Assembly (NCBI RefSeq): GCF_001551835.1
Contig: NZ_LODL01000035.1
Span: forward strand, 240,610-304,609
Source of the DNA: Dechloromonas denitrificans
GTDB taxonomy: Bacteria; Pseudomonadota; Gammaproteobacteria; Burkholderiales; Rhodocyclaceae
Length of the DNA stretch: 64,000 bases
Reading direction: 5' to 3'
Positions 27,934-38,337 of the stretch are shown here, in pieces; the first letter of the stretch is position 1, and each line of letters opens with the position of its first letter. A program made the position numbers and the translations under genes. The notes under the pieces are model-generated. The model made no database searches. It was not told the DNA's origin and saw only the letters and a program-made list of their open reading frames with translations.

Positions 27934-29001
27934 ATGGCCAACGACATACTCTCTGCTGCAACTCTGGCCGACCCGCGCTGGGCCGCCGTCATCGGCCGCG
28001 ACCGCGAGGCGGACGGCCTGTTCGTCTACGCCGTGCGAACGACCGGCATCTACTGCCGCCCGGGCTGCCCGTCGCGCCCGCCGAAGCCGGAAAACGTCGC
28101 CTTTTACGCCACGCCGGAGGCTGCAGCGGCCGCCGGCTTTCGCCCCTGCCAGCGCTGCCGGCCGGATACGGCATCGCTGGCCGTGCGTCAGCAAGCCATC
28201 ATCAGCGACCTCTGCCGCTACATAGAACAAGCCGAACAGCCGCCGACGCTAGCGCAACTGGCGACCCGGGCCGGACTCAGCCCGCATCACCTGCACCGCC
28301 TGTTCAAGGCGAGCACCGGCCTGACCCCGCACGCCTACGCCAGCGCCATACGGGCCGGGCGGCTGCGCCAGAACCTGGCCCAAGCCGCCAACGTCACCAC
28401 CGCCATTTTCGCCGCCGGCTACAACAGCGGCAGCCGCGGCTACGCCGAGTCGGATGCGCTGCTCGGCATGACACCCGGCGCCTACCGGGCCGGCGGCCGG
28501 CGCCAGGAAATCCGCTTCGCCAGCGGCTCCTGCAGCCTCGGCTACGTCCTCGTCGCCCGCAGCGAGCGCGGCCTCTGTGCCATCCTGCTTGGCGACAAGC
28601 CGACGGCCCTCGCCGACGATCTCGAACAACGCTTTCCAGCGGCACAGCTGATTGCCGATGATGGCGAACTGGCGCAGCAACTGGCCGAGGTCGTCCGCTT
28701 CGTCGACGCCCCCAAAACCGGGCTCGACCTGCCGCTCGACATCCGCGGCACCGCCTTCCAGCAGCGCGTCTGGCAGGCCCTGCGCACCATCCCGCCCGGC
28801 CAGACAGCCAGTTACAGCGAGATCGCCGAGCGCCTCGGCGCACCGAAGGCAGTGCGCGCCGTGGCCGGCGCCTGCGCCGCCAATGCGCTGGCCGTCGCCA
28901 TTCCCTGCCATCGCGTCGTGCGCAGCGACGGCGGGCTGGCCGGCTACCGCTGGGGCATCGAGCGCAAACGAGCACTGCTCGCCCGCGAGGCGGAAGAATG
29001 A
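27934..29001 (+). CDS. ada: Ada: methyl-DNA repair protein and transcription activator
   Basis: Full-length Ada of 355 residues. The N-terminal domain has the zinc cysteines C41, C45, C72 and C75 (GIYCRPGCPSRPP and PCQRCRP), one of which accepts methyl groups from phosphotriesters. An AraC-type helix-turn-helix region follows (LSPHHLHRLFKASTGLTP), then the O6-methylguanine methyltransferase domain with active-site PCHRVVRSDGG. The ATG at 27934 has AAAGGA 7 bases upstream. It heads an adaptive-response operon; alkB overlaps its stop. Confidence 0.96.
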   Translation: MANDILSAATLADPRWAAVIGRDREADGLFVYAVRTTGIYCRPGCPSRPPKPENVAFYATPEAAAAAGFRPCQRCRPDTASLAVRQQAIISDLCRYIEQAEQPPTLAQLATRAGLSPHHLHRLFKASTGLTPHAYASAIRAGRLRQNLAQAANVTTAIFAAGYNSGSRGYAESDALLGMTPGAYRAGGRRQEIRFASGSCSLGYVLVARSERGLCAILLGDKPTALADDLEQRFPAAQLIADDGELAQQLAEVVRFVDAPKTGLDLPLDIRGTAFQQRVWQALRTIPPGQTASYSEIAERLGAPKAVRAVAGACAANALAVAIPCHRVVRSDGGLAGYRWGIERKRALLAREAEE

Positions 29002-29639
29002 ACGGCGACCTGTTCGCCGGCGCCAGCGGACCGGAACAGATCGGCCCCGGCAGCTGGCTGCAGCATGGCGCAGCGCTCGATGCCGCACCGGCGCTGTTCG
29101 CCGAAGTGCAGCACCTGACCGCTGCCGCCCCGTTCCGCCAGATGCAGACTCCCGGCGGCTCCCGGATGTCGGTGGCGATGAGCAATTGCGGGCCGTTCGG
29201 CTGGGTCACCGACCGCAGCGGCTACCGCTATGCGGCAACCGACCCACTCAGCGGCCTGCCCTGGCCACCGCTGCCGCCGCTCTTTCTGCAAATTGCCGGT
29301 GCCGCCGCCGAACGGGCCGGCTACCCCGGCTTCGTGCCCGACGCCTGCCTGATCAACCGCTACGCACCCGGAGCGCGGATGGCGCTGCATCAGGACAAGG
29401 ACGAGCGCGATTTCACCGCCCCCATCGTTTCGCTATCACTCGGCCTGCCGGTCGTTTTCCTGTTCGGCGGCGACCAGCGCAGCGACCCGCCGGCCCGCCT
29501 GCTGCTCAGCCACGGCGACGTGCTGGTCTGGGGCGGCCCGGACCGCCTGCGCTTTCATGGCGTCATGCCCTTGAAGCCGGGCCGGCATGAACTTTTGGGT
29601 GAACAGCGCATCAACCTGACATTCCGCAAGGCGCGCTGA
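28998..29639 (+). CDS. alkB: Alpha-ketoglutarate-dependent dioxygenase AlkB
   Basis: A 213-residue Fe(II)/2-oxoglutarate dioxygenase that reverses 1-methyladenine and 3-methylcytosine damage. The iron ligands appear in MALHQDKDERDF (HxD) and in RFHGVMP, and the 2-oxoglutarate-binding arginines in RINLTFR. It overlaps the end of ada (ATGA) and precedes alkA by six bases. Confidence 0.95.
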   Translation: MNGDLFAGASGPEQIGPGSWLQHGAALDAAPALFAEVQHLTAAAPFRQMQTPGGSRMSVAMSNCGPFGWVTDRSGYRYAATDPLSGLPWPPLPPLFLQIAGAAAERAGYPGFVPDACLINRYAPGARMALHQDKDERDFTAPIVSLSLGLPVVFLFGGDQRSDPPARLLLSHGDVLVWGGPDRLRFHGVMPLKPGRHELLGEQRINLTFRKAR

Positions 29640-29645
29640 ACGACC

Positions 29646-30578
29646 ATGAACCCCAGTCTGCATAGCTGCCTTATTGACCTGCCGGCGCATTTCCGCTGCC
29701 AGGACATCCTCGCCTTCCACCGCCGTGACAGCCAGCAACTGGCCGAACAGGTCGAGGGCGACGCGCTGCGCAAAGGCCTGCTCTGGGCCGGCCAGCCGGC
29801 CTGCCTGAGCATCCGCTTCACGGCCGGCCAAGCCACGGCGGAATTGGCCATCGACGGCCCGTCGACCGCGCCCCGCAGGAAGTCCCCTTGGGGGACAGGA
29901 ACCGCCGCCACGCTGAACCTGCTGGCCCAGCGCCTGCTCGGCCTGACCCAGCCGGTCGATGCCTTCGCCGCCGCCTACCGCGACCATCCGCAACTCGGCC
30001 GCCTGCTTGCCGAACGGCCCGGCCTGCGCGTGCCGCAGACCGCCACTCCGTTCGAGGCGTTGAGCTGGGCGGTGACTGGCCAGCAGATCAGCGTCCATGC
30101 CGCCGTCGCCGTCCGCCGCAAGCTGATCCAGACGACCGGCAGCCAACATTCGAGCGGCCTGTGGTGCTACCCGGATGCGGCGCAGGTCGCCGCCAGCAGC
30201 GAAGCCGAATTGCGCCAGGCCGGCTTTTCGCAGAGCAAGGCGGCAACCCTGTTCGCCCTCGCCCGACAGGTCGCCGACGGCCAGCTACCGCTCGACGACT
30301 GGCTCGCTTGCGAAACGGCGAGCCTGCCGGTCGACGCCATCCGTGAGCAACTTTTGCAGGTCCGCGGCATTGGCCCATGGACGGTCAACTACGCCCTGCT
30401 GCGCGGTTTTGGCTGGCTCGACGGCTCGCTGCACGGCGATGTCGCCGTCCGCCGCAAGCTACAACACCTGCTCGGCGCCAATGCCCCGCTCAGCGAACGG
30501 CAGACCGCAGCCTGGCTCGATGAATTCAAGCCGTGGCGGGCGCTGGTCGGCGCCCATCTGTGGGCGATGCCGCTCTAA
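29646..30578 (+). CDS. alkA: DNA-3-methyladenine glycosylase II (AlkA)
   Basis: A 310-residue HhH-GPD glycosylase that removes alkylated bases. The helix-hairpin-helix VRGIGPWTVNYALLRGF is followed by the catalytic aspartate in SLHGDVAV, at the place of D238 in E. coli AlkA. The N-terminal AlkA-type domain (about 1-115) is present. It completes the ada-alkB-alkA operon. Confidence 0.92.
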   Translation: MNPSLHSCLIDLPAHFRCQDILAFHRRDSQQLAEQVEGDALRKGLLWAGQPACLSIRFTAGQATAELAIDGPSTAPRRKSPWGTGTAATLNLLAQRLLGLTQPVDAFAAAYRDHPQLGRLLAERPGLRVPQTATPFEALSWAVTGQQISVHAAVAVRRKLIQTTGSQHSSGLWCYPDAAQVAASSEAELRQAGFSQSKAATLFALARQVADGQLPLDDWLACETASLPVDAIREQLLQVRGIGPWTVNYALLRGFGWLDGSLHGDVAVRRKLQHLLGANAPLSERQTAAWLDEFKPWRALVGAHLWAMPL

Positions 30579-31031
30579 TCGCCGGCTAGCTGCGGAATCG
30601 CGCTGTGTTGCCCACCGAATCTCATCGGTGTTGACCGGACATGATCATCAACTTGACCGGCCACGTCGAACGGCAGCTCGGTGCCCTCTGCGGATCTTCG
30701 CGGTCTTGGTGTTCCAAAGGCGGATTACTGAGTCAAGCAGTCGTACAGCGCGGGGAGTGACCGGGAGCTAATCTGCCTTTGATGCCGTTGGGACACCTCC
30801 CGGACTATGTCAACAATGTGGCTGGTTGCTGCCGGTAGTGGCTTCGCATAAGCCGTTCTGTAATAAAAGTTACGCTGCTGCGAGCGATTTCCCCTTGTTC
30901 CGGCAAAAAATATCAGAAACAACAACCACTAAGACCCCGCAGCATCAACCCTATTTTTGATATATATATTTGATTAAAGTCTGACAAATTAATGACAATT
31001 CGACCGCACATAAAACAATACGGGGAAAAAC
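30579..31031. other. Intergenic region before the membrane histidine kinase gene
   Basis: About 450 bases. The first 350 hold no convincing gene and have a different texture, possibly remnant DNA. The last 100 are AT-rich and contain a TGACAA-N5-TGACAA direct repeat (30982-30998, 11-bp period), a possible regulator site for the kinase gene, whose ribosome site is GGGG at 31022-31025. Confidence 0.4.
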
Positions 31032-33559
<2,528 letters not shown>

Positions 33560-33563
<4 letters not shown>

Positions 33564-34660
33564 CCGCCCGCCAACACCTGACCGCCCCCAAGCACCCGGC
33601 GATCGCCGAGCATCGCTACCACGAGGCCCGCATCTTGGTCGTCGACGACCAGGCCGCCAATGTCCGGCTGCTCGAAGTCTTTCTCGCCGAGGCCGGCTAC
33701 CACCACGTCGAAGGCATGACCGATTCGACCCTGGTCCTCGAACGTATGGATGCCGGCCCGCTCGACCTGCTGCTGCTCGACATGCGCATGCCGACTCTCG
33801 ACGGGCTGTCGGTACTGCACCTGCTGCAGGAGGCGATCCACCAGGAAGGCCTGCAGGTCATCGTGCTGACCGCCCAGGCCGAGCGCGAAACGCGGCTGGC
33901 GGCGCTGGGCCTGGGCGCCCGCGACTACCTGGTCAAGCCCTTCGATACCGAGGAAGTGCAGTGCCGCATCCGCAACGCGCTGGAAACCCGCTTTCTCAAC
34001 CAGGACCGCGAGGGCGAGGCCGAGCGGCTGGAGGAACTGGTAACGCGGCGCACCGAGCAACTGATCGAGACCCAGTTCGAACTGATGCGCTGCCTTGCCC
34101 GGGCCGGTGAATTCCGCGACAGCGATACCGGCTCGCACATTTTGCGCGTCTCTGTCGGCTGCCACCTGCTGGCCCAGGCCGCCGGCCTCGGGCGCCGCCA
34201 GGTGGAATTGATCCGCTACGCGGCGATGATGCACGACATCGGCAAGATCGGCATCGCCGACGAGGTGCTGCTCAAGCCGAGCAAGCTGACACCGGAGGAG
34301 TTCGAGCAAATCAAGGCACACTGCCAGTTCGGCGTCGACATCCTCGGCGACTACTACGCCGATGTTACCCAGATGGCCCGCGACATCGCCTTCACCCACC
34401 ATGAACGCTGGGACGGTCAAGGCTACCCGCGCGGCCTGGCCGGCGAGGCGATTCCGATCGAAGGGCGGATCACCGCCATCATCGACGTCTACGACGCGCT
34501 GACCTCAGCGCGCCCGTACAAGAGCGCGATGCCTGCGGAGGATGCACTGGCCATCATCCGCGATGGGGCCGGCAGCCAGTTCGACCCGCGCCTGGTCGCG
34601 CACTTCATCGCCGTGTTCCCCGAATTTCAGCGCCAGATGCGGCAGTTCAATCACCACTGA
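33560..34660 (+). CDS. HD-GYP response regulator (c-di-GMP phosphodiesterase)
   Basis: A 366-residue cytoplasmic protein. The receiver domain (about 24-140) has [16 protein letters not shown] and VKPFDTEE. A short coiled coil leads to an HD-GYP domain with HDIGKIGI and [20 protein letters not shown], both complete, so c-di-GMP hydrolysis is likely. Start chosen at 33560 because it overlaps the kinase stop. The pair forms a kinase/phosphodiesterase two-component system. Confidence 0.93.
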
Positions 34661-35367
34661 GCCGCAACCGGAGGGCTGGAGCATGAAAATTCGTTCACGC
34701 TCAATGGCCCACGCTGTGGGCTCGTAAACTTGTAGAAAATCGTGTCCCCCCTTGCCATTTGAAGGCGCGAAAAATGGCTAAGGAACCGGCACATTGCAGC
34801 CCGACGCTGACAGAGCAGCCAACGGCGGCAAAGGCCGAGTTGTCCGCGTAGGCGATCAGCAGGTTTCTGAAGCGGTCGTTCAGATGAGTGCTTCCCGGAA
34901 GCATCGAACGGCGGCAGTTGGCCGACTAGAGCCGATTGCTCTGCCTGATACCGGCCATTCCTGGCTAAGGCAGCTTCCAGGGAGTTGTCACGACCGCAGC
35001 GTGCCCAATCCGGCCAGTCGGCTTTCTCCTGAGCAGCCATACAGCCAAAGGCAGTTTCTGCGAACTGGAGTGCTACAAAGCCACCGCTGGCAGCCTCACC
35101 CTACCGGCCAATACCGGCTATTGGCGATTTTTCTCGATAGCAGACGTCCGTAGATACGATTATGCTATCGTTCTTGATGGCCGCTTTTTACGACTCTATT
35201 TAACAGCTATGGTGTGTTGGTCAAACTCTCCGAAATCTAGAAACGGCGAAGATTTCCGGCGATATGACAGTTCTCAGTTGGGGATCGGCCGCCAAGTTAG
35301 GGCGCAAAACTGCGCCCTAAATCAAAATTAGATTTTCAGAACGTCATGCGCTTCTGCGTGGAACAAA
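34661..35367. other. Gene-poor region at the start of the accessory segment
   Basis: About 700 bases with only short, unconvincing reading frames on both strands and a lower GC content toward the right. The one clear structure is the hairpin at 35297-35320. It probably consists of decayed or transferred DNA. Confidence 0.5.
35297..35320. repeat. Perfect 10-bp hairpin upstream of the interrupted gene
   Basis: TTAGGGCGCA and TGCGCCCTAA flank an AAAC loop. It sits 48 bases before the hypothetical gene at 35368. No T tract follows directly; it may be a terminator remnant or a regulatory hairpin. Confidence 0.6.
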
Positions 35368-35649
35368 ATGCAACCCGTGTCCGTTACCGAGCTTGAGGCA
35401 GAATTTCAGCGCAACATTGACTCATTGTCATCAAGCCTGATTGAGGTCTTTTCGTTGAAGTTCAAGCAGGAGGTTCCCAACCTAAGCGATCCGCTTATGC
35501 GTTGGCTTGACTTCAGGCTTCGTTACATAGATCCGCAGCCACGTCAGATTGTCTTATCCGGCAAACTTCCAAAGCGAGGGTTGCCGCAAAACACAAAATC
35601 AGCCTTCAAAAAAATATACAAGCTAGAGCGTGTGGACATTTGTGATTAA
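35368..35649 (+). pseudogene. 5' part of an unknown gene cut by an IS element
   Basis: A 93-codon frame opening with a plausible start (MQPVSVTELEAEFQRN) and containing RWLDFRLRYIDPQPRQ and a basic C-terminal half. The stop TAA lies exactly where the IS-like sequence begins (GGGACTGTTCACAA), so the natural gene was probably longer. Base composition is lower in GC than the flanking chromosome. No family is recognised. The frame after the IS (36225-36677) may be the other part of the same gene. Confidence 0.5.
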
Positions 35650-36232
35650 GGGACTGTTCACAAAGGGCTGATTGTGTTCACATCCTGTCTTTTGGATTGA
35701 AGACGGGATGCTGAGATTGCTGTTACGTGACGACCAGTGGCTACGAATCGAGCCGATGCTGCACGGCAGGGTTGGAGACCGTGGCCGTAGCGGTGCAGAT
35801 AATCGTTTGTTTGTCGAAGCGGTTCTCTGGATGGCAAGAACTGGCGCCCCCTGGCGTGATCTCCCGCTTGGCTTCGGGCCATGGAATACGGTGTTCAGAC
35901 GCTTCTCGCGTTGGGCAGACAAAGGCGTCTGGCAGGCACTTTTCACCAAGCTTTGCGAAGATGCAGACTTTGAGGAAGTGTTTCTCGACAGCACGATTGT
36001 GCGGGCGCACCAGCACGCAGCCGGCGCACCCAAAAAAACGGGCAACAAAGTGTTGGCCGTTCTCGTGGGGGGCTGAGTACCAAAATTCATGCGGCGGTTG
36101 ATGGCCTGGGCAATCTGGCGCGCTTCCGTCTGAGCGGTGGCGAACGACATGACATCACCGAAGCGGCGAATCTCATTGATGGCATGACAAACGTCAGCGC
36201 AGTCGTGGCCGACAAGGCGTTTGACGCTATGC
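35650..36232 (+). mobile_element. Truncated IS5-family (IS427-group) insertion sequence
   Basis: The left end appears at about 35650 (GGGACTGTTCACAAAGGG), and the two-frame transposase typical of the IS427 group follows. The element breaks off after the second catalytic aspartate region (VVADKAFDA), near 36228, so the right end, including the third catalytic residue and the right inverted repeat, is missing. The remaining 580 bases compare with roughly 850 for a full element. Confidence 0.75.
35708..36232 (+). pseudogene. IS5-family transposase, frame-shifted and truncated
   Basis: OrfA-like part (from 35708, LLLRDDQWLRIEPML, then FLDSTIVRAHQHAAG with the first catalytic Asp) ends at a stop at 36074-36076. 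The second frame continues the protein as GGLSTKIHAAVDGLGN after a -1 shift on a run of six G (36067-36072), a likely programmed frameshift site. It ends after ADKAFDA because the element is truncated, so the transposase is inactive. Confidence 0.75.
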
Positions 36233-36677
36233 CGCTTACGTTTCTGAGTTTTTCCAAGATGACGAACTTGATCTCCAGAGCACAGTTGCTGGCAATATTG
36301 AATATTGCCTGATGGACCTTGCTGCATCCAAAGTCAATGTAGACAAAAAGCTGGCAAGTAACTTTATAGAGTTCAGATACCGTGTCACGAAAGACTTCGA
36401 TGAGTGGCTCAACCTCATCAAAGAGAAAGCATACCGCGCTGGGCTACCCCTAAGGACTGAACTTCTTTCGATGGTGCACGGCTCTCCTGAGGAATTGGGG
36501 CACGAAGCTGAAGCTGAAAGCCTTGGGTTTAACTCTTCCAGGATACATCCAGACGTCTACATGAACGAACTACTCTGCGGCATGAGAGTAATTCATCAGG
36601 TATTGCCAGCCATCATGAAAAAACTGGGTATCGACGAGGAATTCAAGCTGGACGAATCTGAGCTTCGAGCAAAATAA
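36225..36677 (+). pseudogene. 3' part of an unknown gene after the IS
   Basis: The frame is open from 36225 (after a stop) through the IS junction to the stop at 36677. An in-frame ATG at 36312 would give 121 residues, but protein-like sequence (VSEFFQDDELDLQSTVAG) already runs upstream of it, which suggests a decapitated longer gene. The protein is acidic, predicted helical, without membrane segments. No family recognised. Together with the frame before the IS it may be one disrupted gene with a deletion in the middle. Confidence 0.45.
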
Positions 36678-36864
36678 TTTAGCCTGCCTATGGTTCAGGT
36701 TGCACCGCACCTCTTCGTGCCCAACTTGATGTCTGTACGTGCAGCGGTGTGTTCAAAGTACTTCACCCGTCGCCGGAAGTAGAAGGTTGAGCTATGTCGG
36801 GACTGCTTCAGGTAGCTGCTTGCCATTGTGCCCCACCTTTGCGCCCCACCCGGCAGGCTTCAGC

Positions 36865-36931
36865 GCATGAAAAAGCCGCTGACCCTTTCGGATCAGCGGC
36901 TTCTGCATTTCTGGTGGTGATGGACAGAATT
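36865..36931. repeat. Direct repeat A: duplicate of tRNA-Met 3' end and terminator (candidate att site)
   Basis: The sequence runs GCATGAAAA, a perfect 9-bp hairpin (AGCCGCTGA / TCAGCGGCT), then TGGTGGTGATGG-CAGAAT-like bases. It aligns along its whole length with 38083-38153, which is the terminator and the 3' end of tRNA-Met. Such duplications mark integration of a genomic island at a tRNA. Confidence 0.65.
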
Positions 36932-36947
36932 TAACCATCACCACCAG
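36911..36947. repeat. 13-bp inverted repeat of the tRNA-Met acceptor end
   Basis: CTGGTGGTGATGG (36911-36923) and CCATCACCACCAG (36935-36947) are perfect complements around 11 bases. The left arm is the tRNA-Met 3' end including CCA; the right arm is a second, inverted copy. Confidence 0.7.
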
Positions 36948-37073
36948 AAAATATCAGTCCATTGATCTATTGGGACTTTTTGTCGCCGCCTCGGTATCGA
37001 GGTTGATCAATGTGTCACACCCATGTGCAACACCTTGGGAGCGAGTATAAACCACTGTCTCCGGCAAGGTTCA

Positions 37074-37379
37074 TCAGCACTTTGGCCAGAGGTCGATTGA
37101 CGGAATATCTCTCGCATGGTGCAGCACTCTCGCCACGACAACCCCTTGCTCATTTGGGAAATAGAACAGGATGTATGGCGTCGATGTAGGCCAGCTTCGA
37201 ATGCCTGGCGACAGTTCGTTTCTCTCCCGGCCCATCAGCGCTTGATCCAGCAACCGGATAGCTTCTGCTTCTATCTGGTCAAGCATACGATCAGCCGCCG
37301 TGACGCTATCTTCGGCAACGTATAGCCAAGCCTCCAGCAAGTCATTCTCGGCGCTGGCTGAATAGAACACTTTCCCCAT
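37074..37379 (-). CDS. parE: ParE/RelE-family toxin
   Basis: A 101-residue plasmid-stabilisation-type toxin. FYSASAENDLLEAWLYVAED, the central RNELSPGIRSWP stretch and ILFYFPNEQGVVVARVLHHARD follow the ParE pattern (ParE poisons gyrase, RelE cleaves mRNA; the ParD partner favours ParE). It overlaps the antitoxin stop by one base and is translated after it. It lies in the small island next to tRNA-Met. Confidence 0.88.
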   Translation of the reverse strand: MGKVFYSASAENDLLEAWLYVAEDSVTAADRMLDQIEAEAIRLLDQALMGRERNELSPGIRSWPTSTPYILFYFPNEQGVVVARVLHHARDIPSIDLWPKC

Positions 37380-37651
37380 CAGACCGCCTTCGGTGATGCC
37401 AGGACTGCCCTGCCGCGCTCCTTGATGCTGGACATACTCACCTCACGCACGCGACCGGCATTTATATCGGCAACACCTTGGGCAATGTCAGCCTTGAGTG
37501 CTGACAGATTGGCGGCCTGAACGCCTTGATAGGCTTCAAACAAGCGCAGTGCTTCCCTGATCACTTCACTGGCAGAGCTGTAGAGTCCTGATTCGACATG
37601 CTGGCGAACGCGGCTTTCGAGTTCCGGCGGCAACGATACATTTAGGGACAT
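37379..37651 (-). CDS. parD: ParD-family antitoxin (CopG/ribbon-helix-helix)
   Basis: A 90-residue antitoxin. SLNVSLPPELESRVRQHVE forms the ribbon and first helix, and YSSASEVIREALRLFEAYQ is the second, DNA-binding, part; the C-terminal half should bind the toxin. The ATG at 37651 has GGAG 7-8 bases upstream and starts at the usual family position, so the longer reading frame is not used. It is the first gene of the parDE pair. Confidence 0.87.
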   Translation of the reverse strand: MSLNVSLPPELESRVRQHVESGLYSSASEVIREALRLFEAYQGVQAANLSALKADIAQGVADINAGRVREVSMSSIKERGRAVLASPKAV

Positions 37652-37878
37652 GGCAGGCTCCAAGGTTATGTCAGACATTGCCATTTTATGCCATTGCTGC
37701 AAAAAGGCCAGAACGAACCAAGCTGCCGCCTTCGATGCGTTAGTGCAGACATTTCAGCACGGAACGATGATTTTCAAATTCGCGTCGCGCAAACGACAAG
37801 GCAAGGTATCCGGAAGTCCCTTTTTTTTTCTAAGACTTCGCTCCTTGCCATGATCGTGCCATCACCGCGCCAAGAAGA

Positions 37879-38067
37879 TCAGGCGATTGCCTCCTCTTCC
37901 CGACCGGCCTTCCTCATTGCTTCAATCTCGTCGCTGGCCAGTTCCTTGATCAACAACTCAGGCAAGTCCTTCTCAGCGTCATCGATACACTTCTCAATCC
38001 GTAGAGCGTTCCATGCCAGGAGCGGGTGAGATAGTCGCGTGCCATGTGCAACACCTTTGTGTAACAC
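37879..38067 (-). CDS. Small unknown ORF or gene remnant near tRNA-Met
   Basis: A frame of 62 codons whose second half looks like a real acidic protein end (IEKCIDDAEKDLPELLIKEL, then EAMRKAGREEE), while the first half is unconvincing. It may be the 3' end of a lost island gene. No family, no clear ribosome site. Confidence 0.25.
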   Translation of the reverse strand: MLHKGVAHGTRLSHPLLAWNALRIEKCIDDAEKDLPELLIKELASDEIEAMRKAGREEEAIA

Positions 38068-38082
38068 CTAGCGGGGTAAATG

Positions 38083-38153
38083 GCATGAAAAAAGCCGCTG
38101 ACCCTTACGGATCAACGGCTCTTTGAATCTGTTGGTGGTGATGGGCAGAATCG
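38083..38153. repeat. Direct repeat B: tRNA-Met terminator and 3' end (candidate att site)
   Basis: The intact copy that partners 36865-36931. It covers the terminator hairpin and the first 20 bases (3' end) of tRNA-Met. The DNA between the two copies, about 1.2 kb, carries parDE. Confidence 0.65.
38086..38120 (-). terminator. Intrinsic terminator after tRNA-Met
   Basis: On the minus strand AGCCG-T-TGA pairs with TCA-G-CGGCT (one mismatch) and runs into TTTTTT, 13 bases after the tRNA CCA. Confidence 0.85.
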
Positions 38154-38209
38154 AACTGCCGACCTATGGGTTATGAATCCATCGCTCTAACCGACTGAGC
38201 TACATCACC
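38133..38209 (-). tRNA. tRNA-Met (CAT), elongator type
   Basis: A 77-base cloverleaf on the minus strand: acceptor stem GGTGATG/CATCACC, encoded CCA, D arm GTAGCTCAGTCGGTTAGAGC, anticodon loop TTCATAA, T arm GGCAGTTCGATTCTGCC. The normal G-C start and no GGG/CCC anticodon-stem triplet argue against an initiator. A CAT tRNA could also be tRNA-Ile2 after modification; the elongator Met call fits the body better. Confidence 0.93.
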
Positions 38210-38337
38210 ACGCTTGAGGGCGCGGATTATAGGGTGGCTCTGATTGGCGGTCAACGAATTTGTGCTCGGTTATAATTCGAAACTTTCCCGCACCCGGGTT
38301 GCCGAAGCGGCACCCACCATTCTGCGAAGTAATATCC

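Larger units (their letters stand above)
36678..37073. other. Intergenic region with the left copy of a tRNA-Met end repeat
   Basis: No gene is seen. It contains a 67-base sequence (36865-36931) that repeats the tRNA-Met terminator and 3' end, a 13-bp inverted repeat, and the 16-mer CCATGTGCAACACCTT at 37021-37036, which recurs at 38042-38057. Confidence 0.6.

Noticed and set aside
30629..30665. IS21-like bases (two TTGACCGG units) after alkA.
   Set aside because: Only a few bases match, no transposase and no inverted partner is seen.
30725..30925. A 66-codon minus-strand frame in the gap after alkA.
   Set aside because: No ribosome site, no hydrophobic or domain pattern, and it lies in a region of mixed remnant sequence.
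34651..35040. A 129-codon minus-strand frame after the HD-GYP gene.
   Set aside because: It starts without a ribosome site, runs into the end of the HD-GYP gene and has no recognisable fold.
35198..35320. An integron attC-like pattern (ATTTAAC ... GTTAGGG).
   Set aside because: The two outer boxes are not complementary, and the hairpin next to the second box explains the match.
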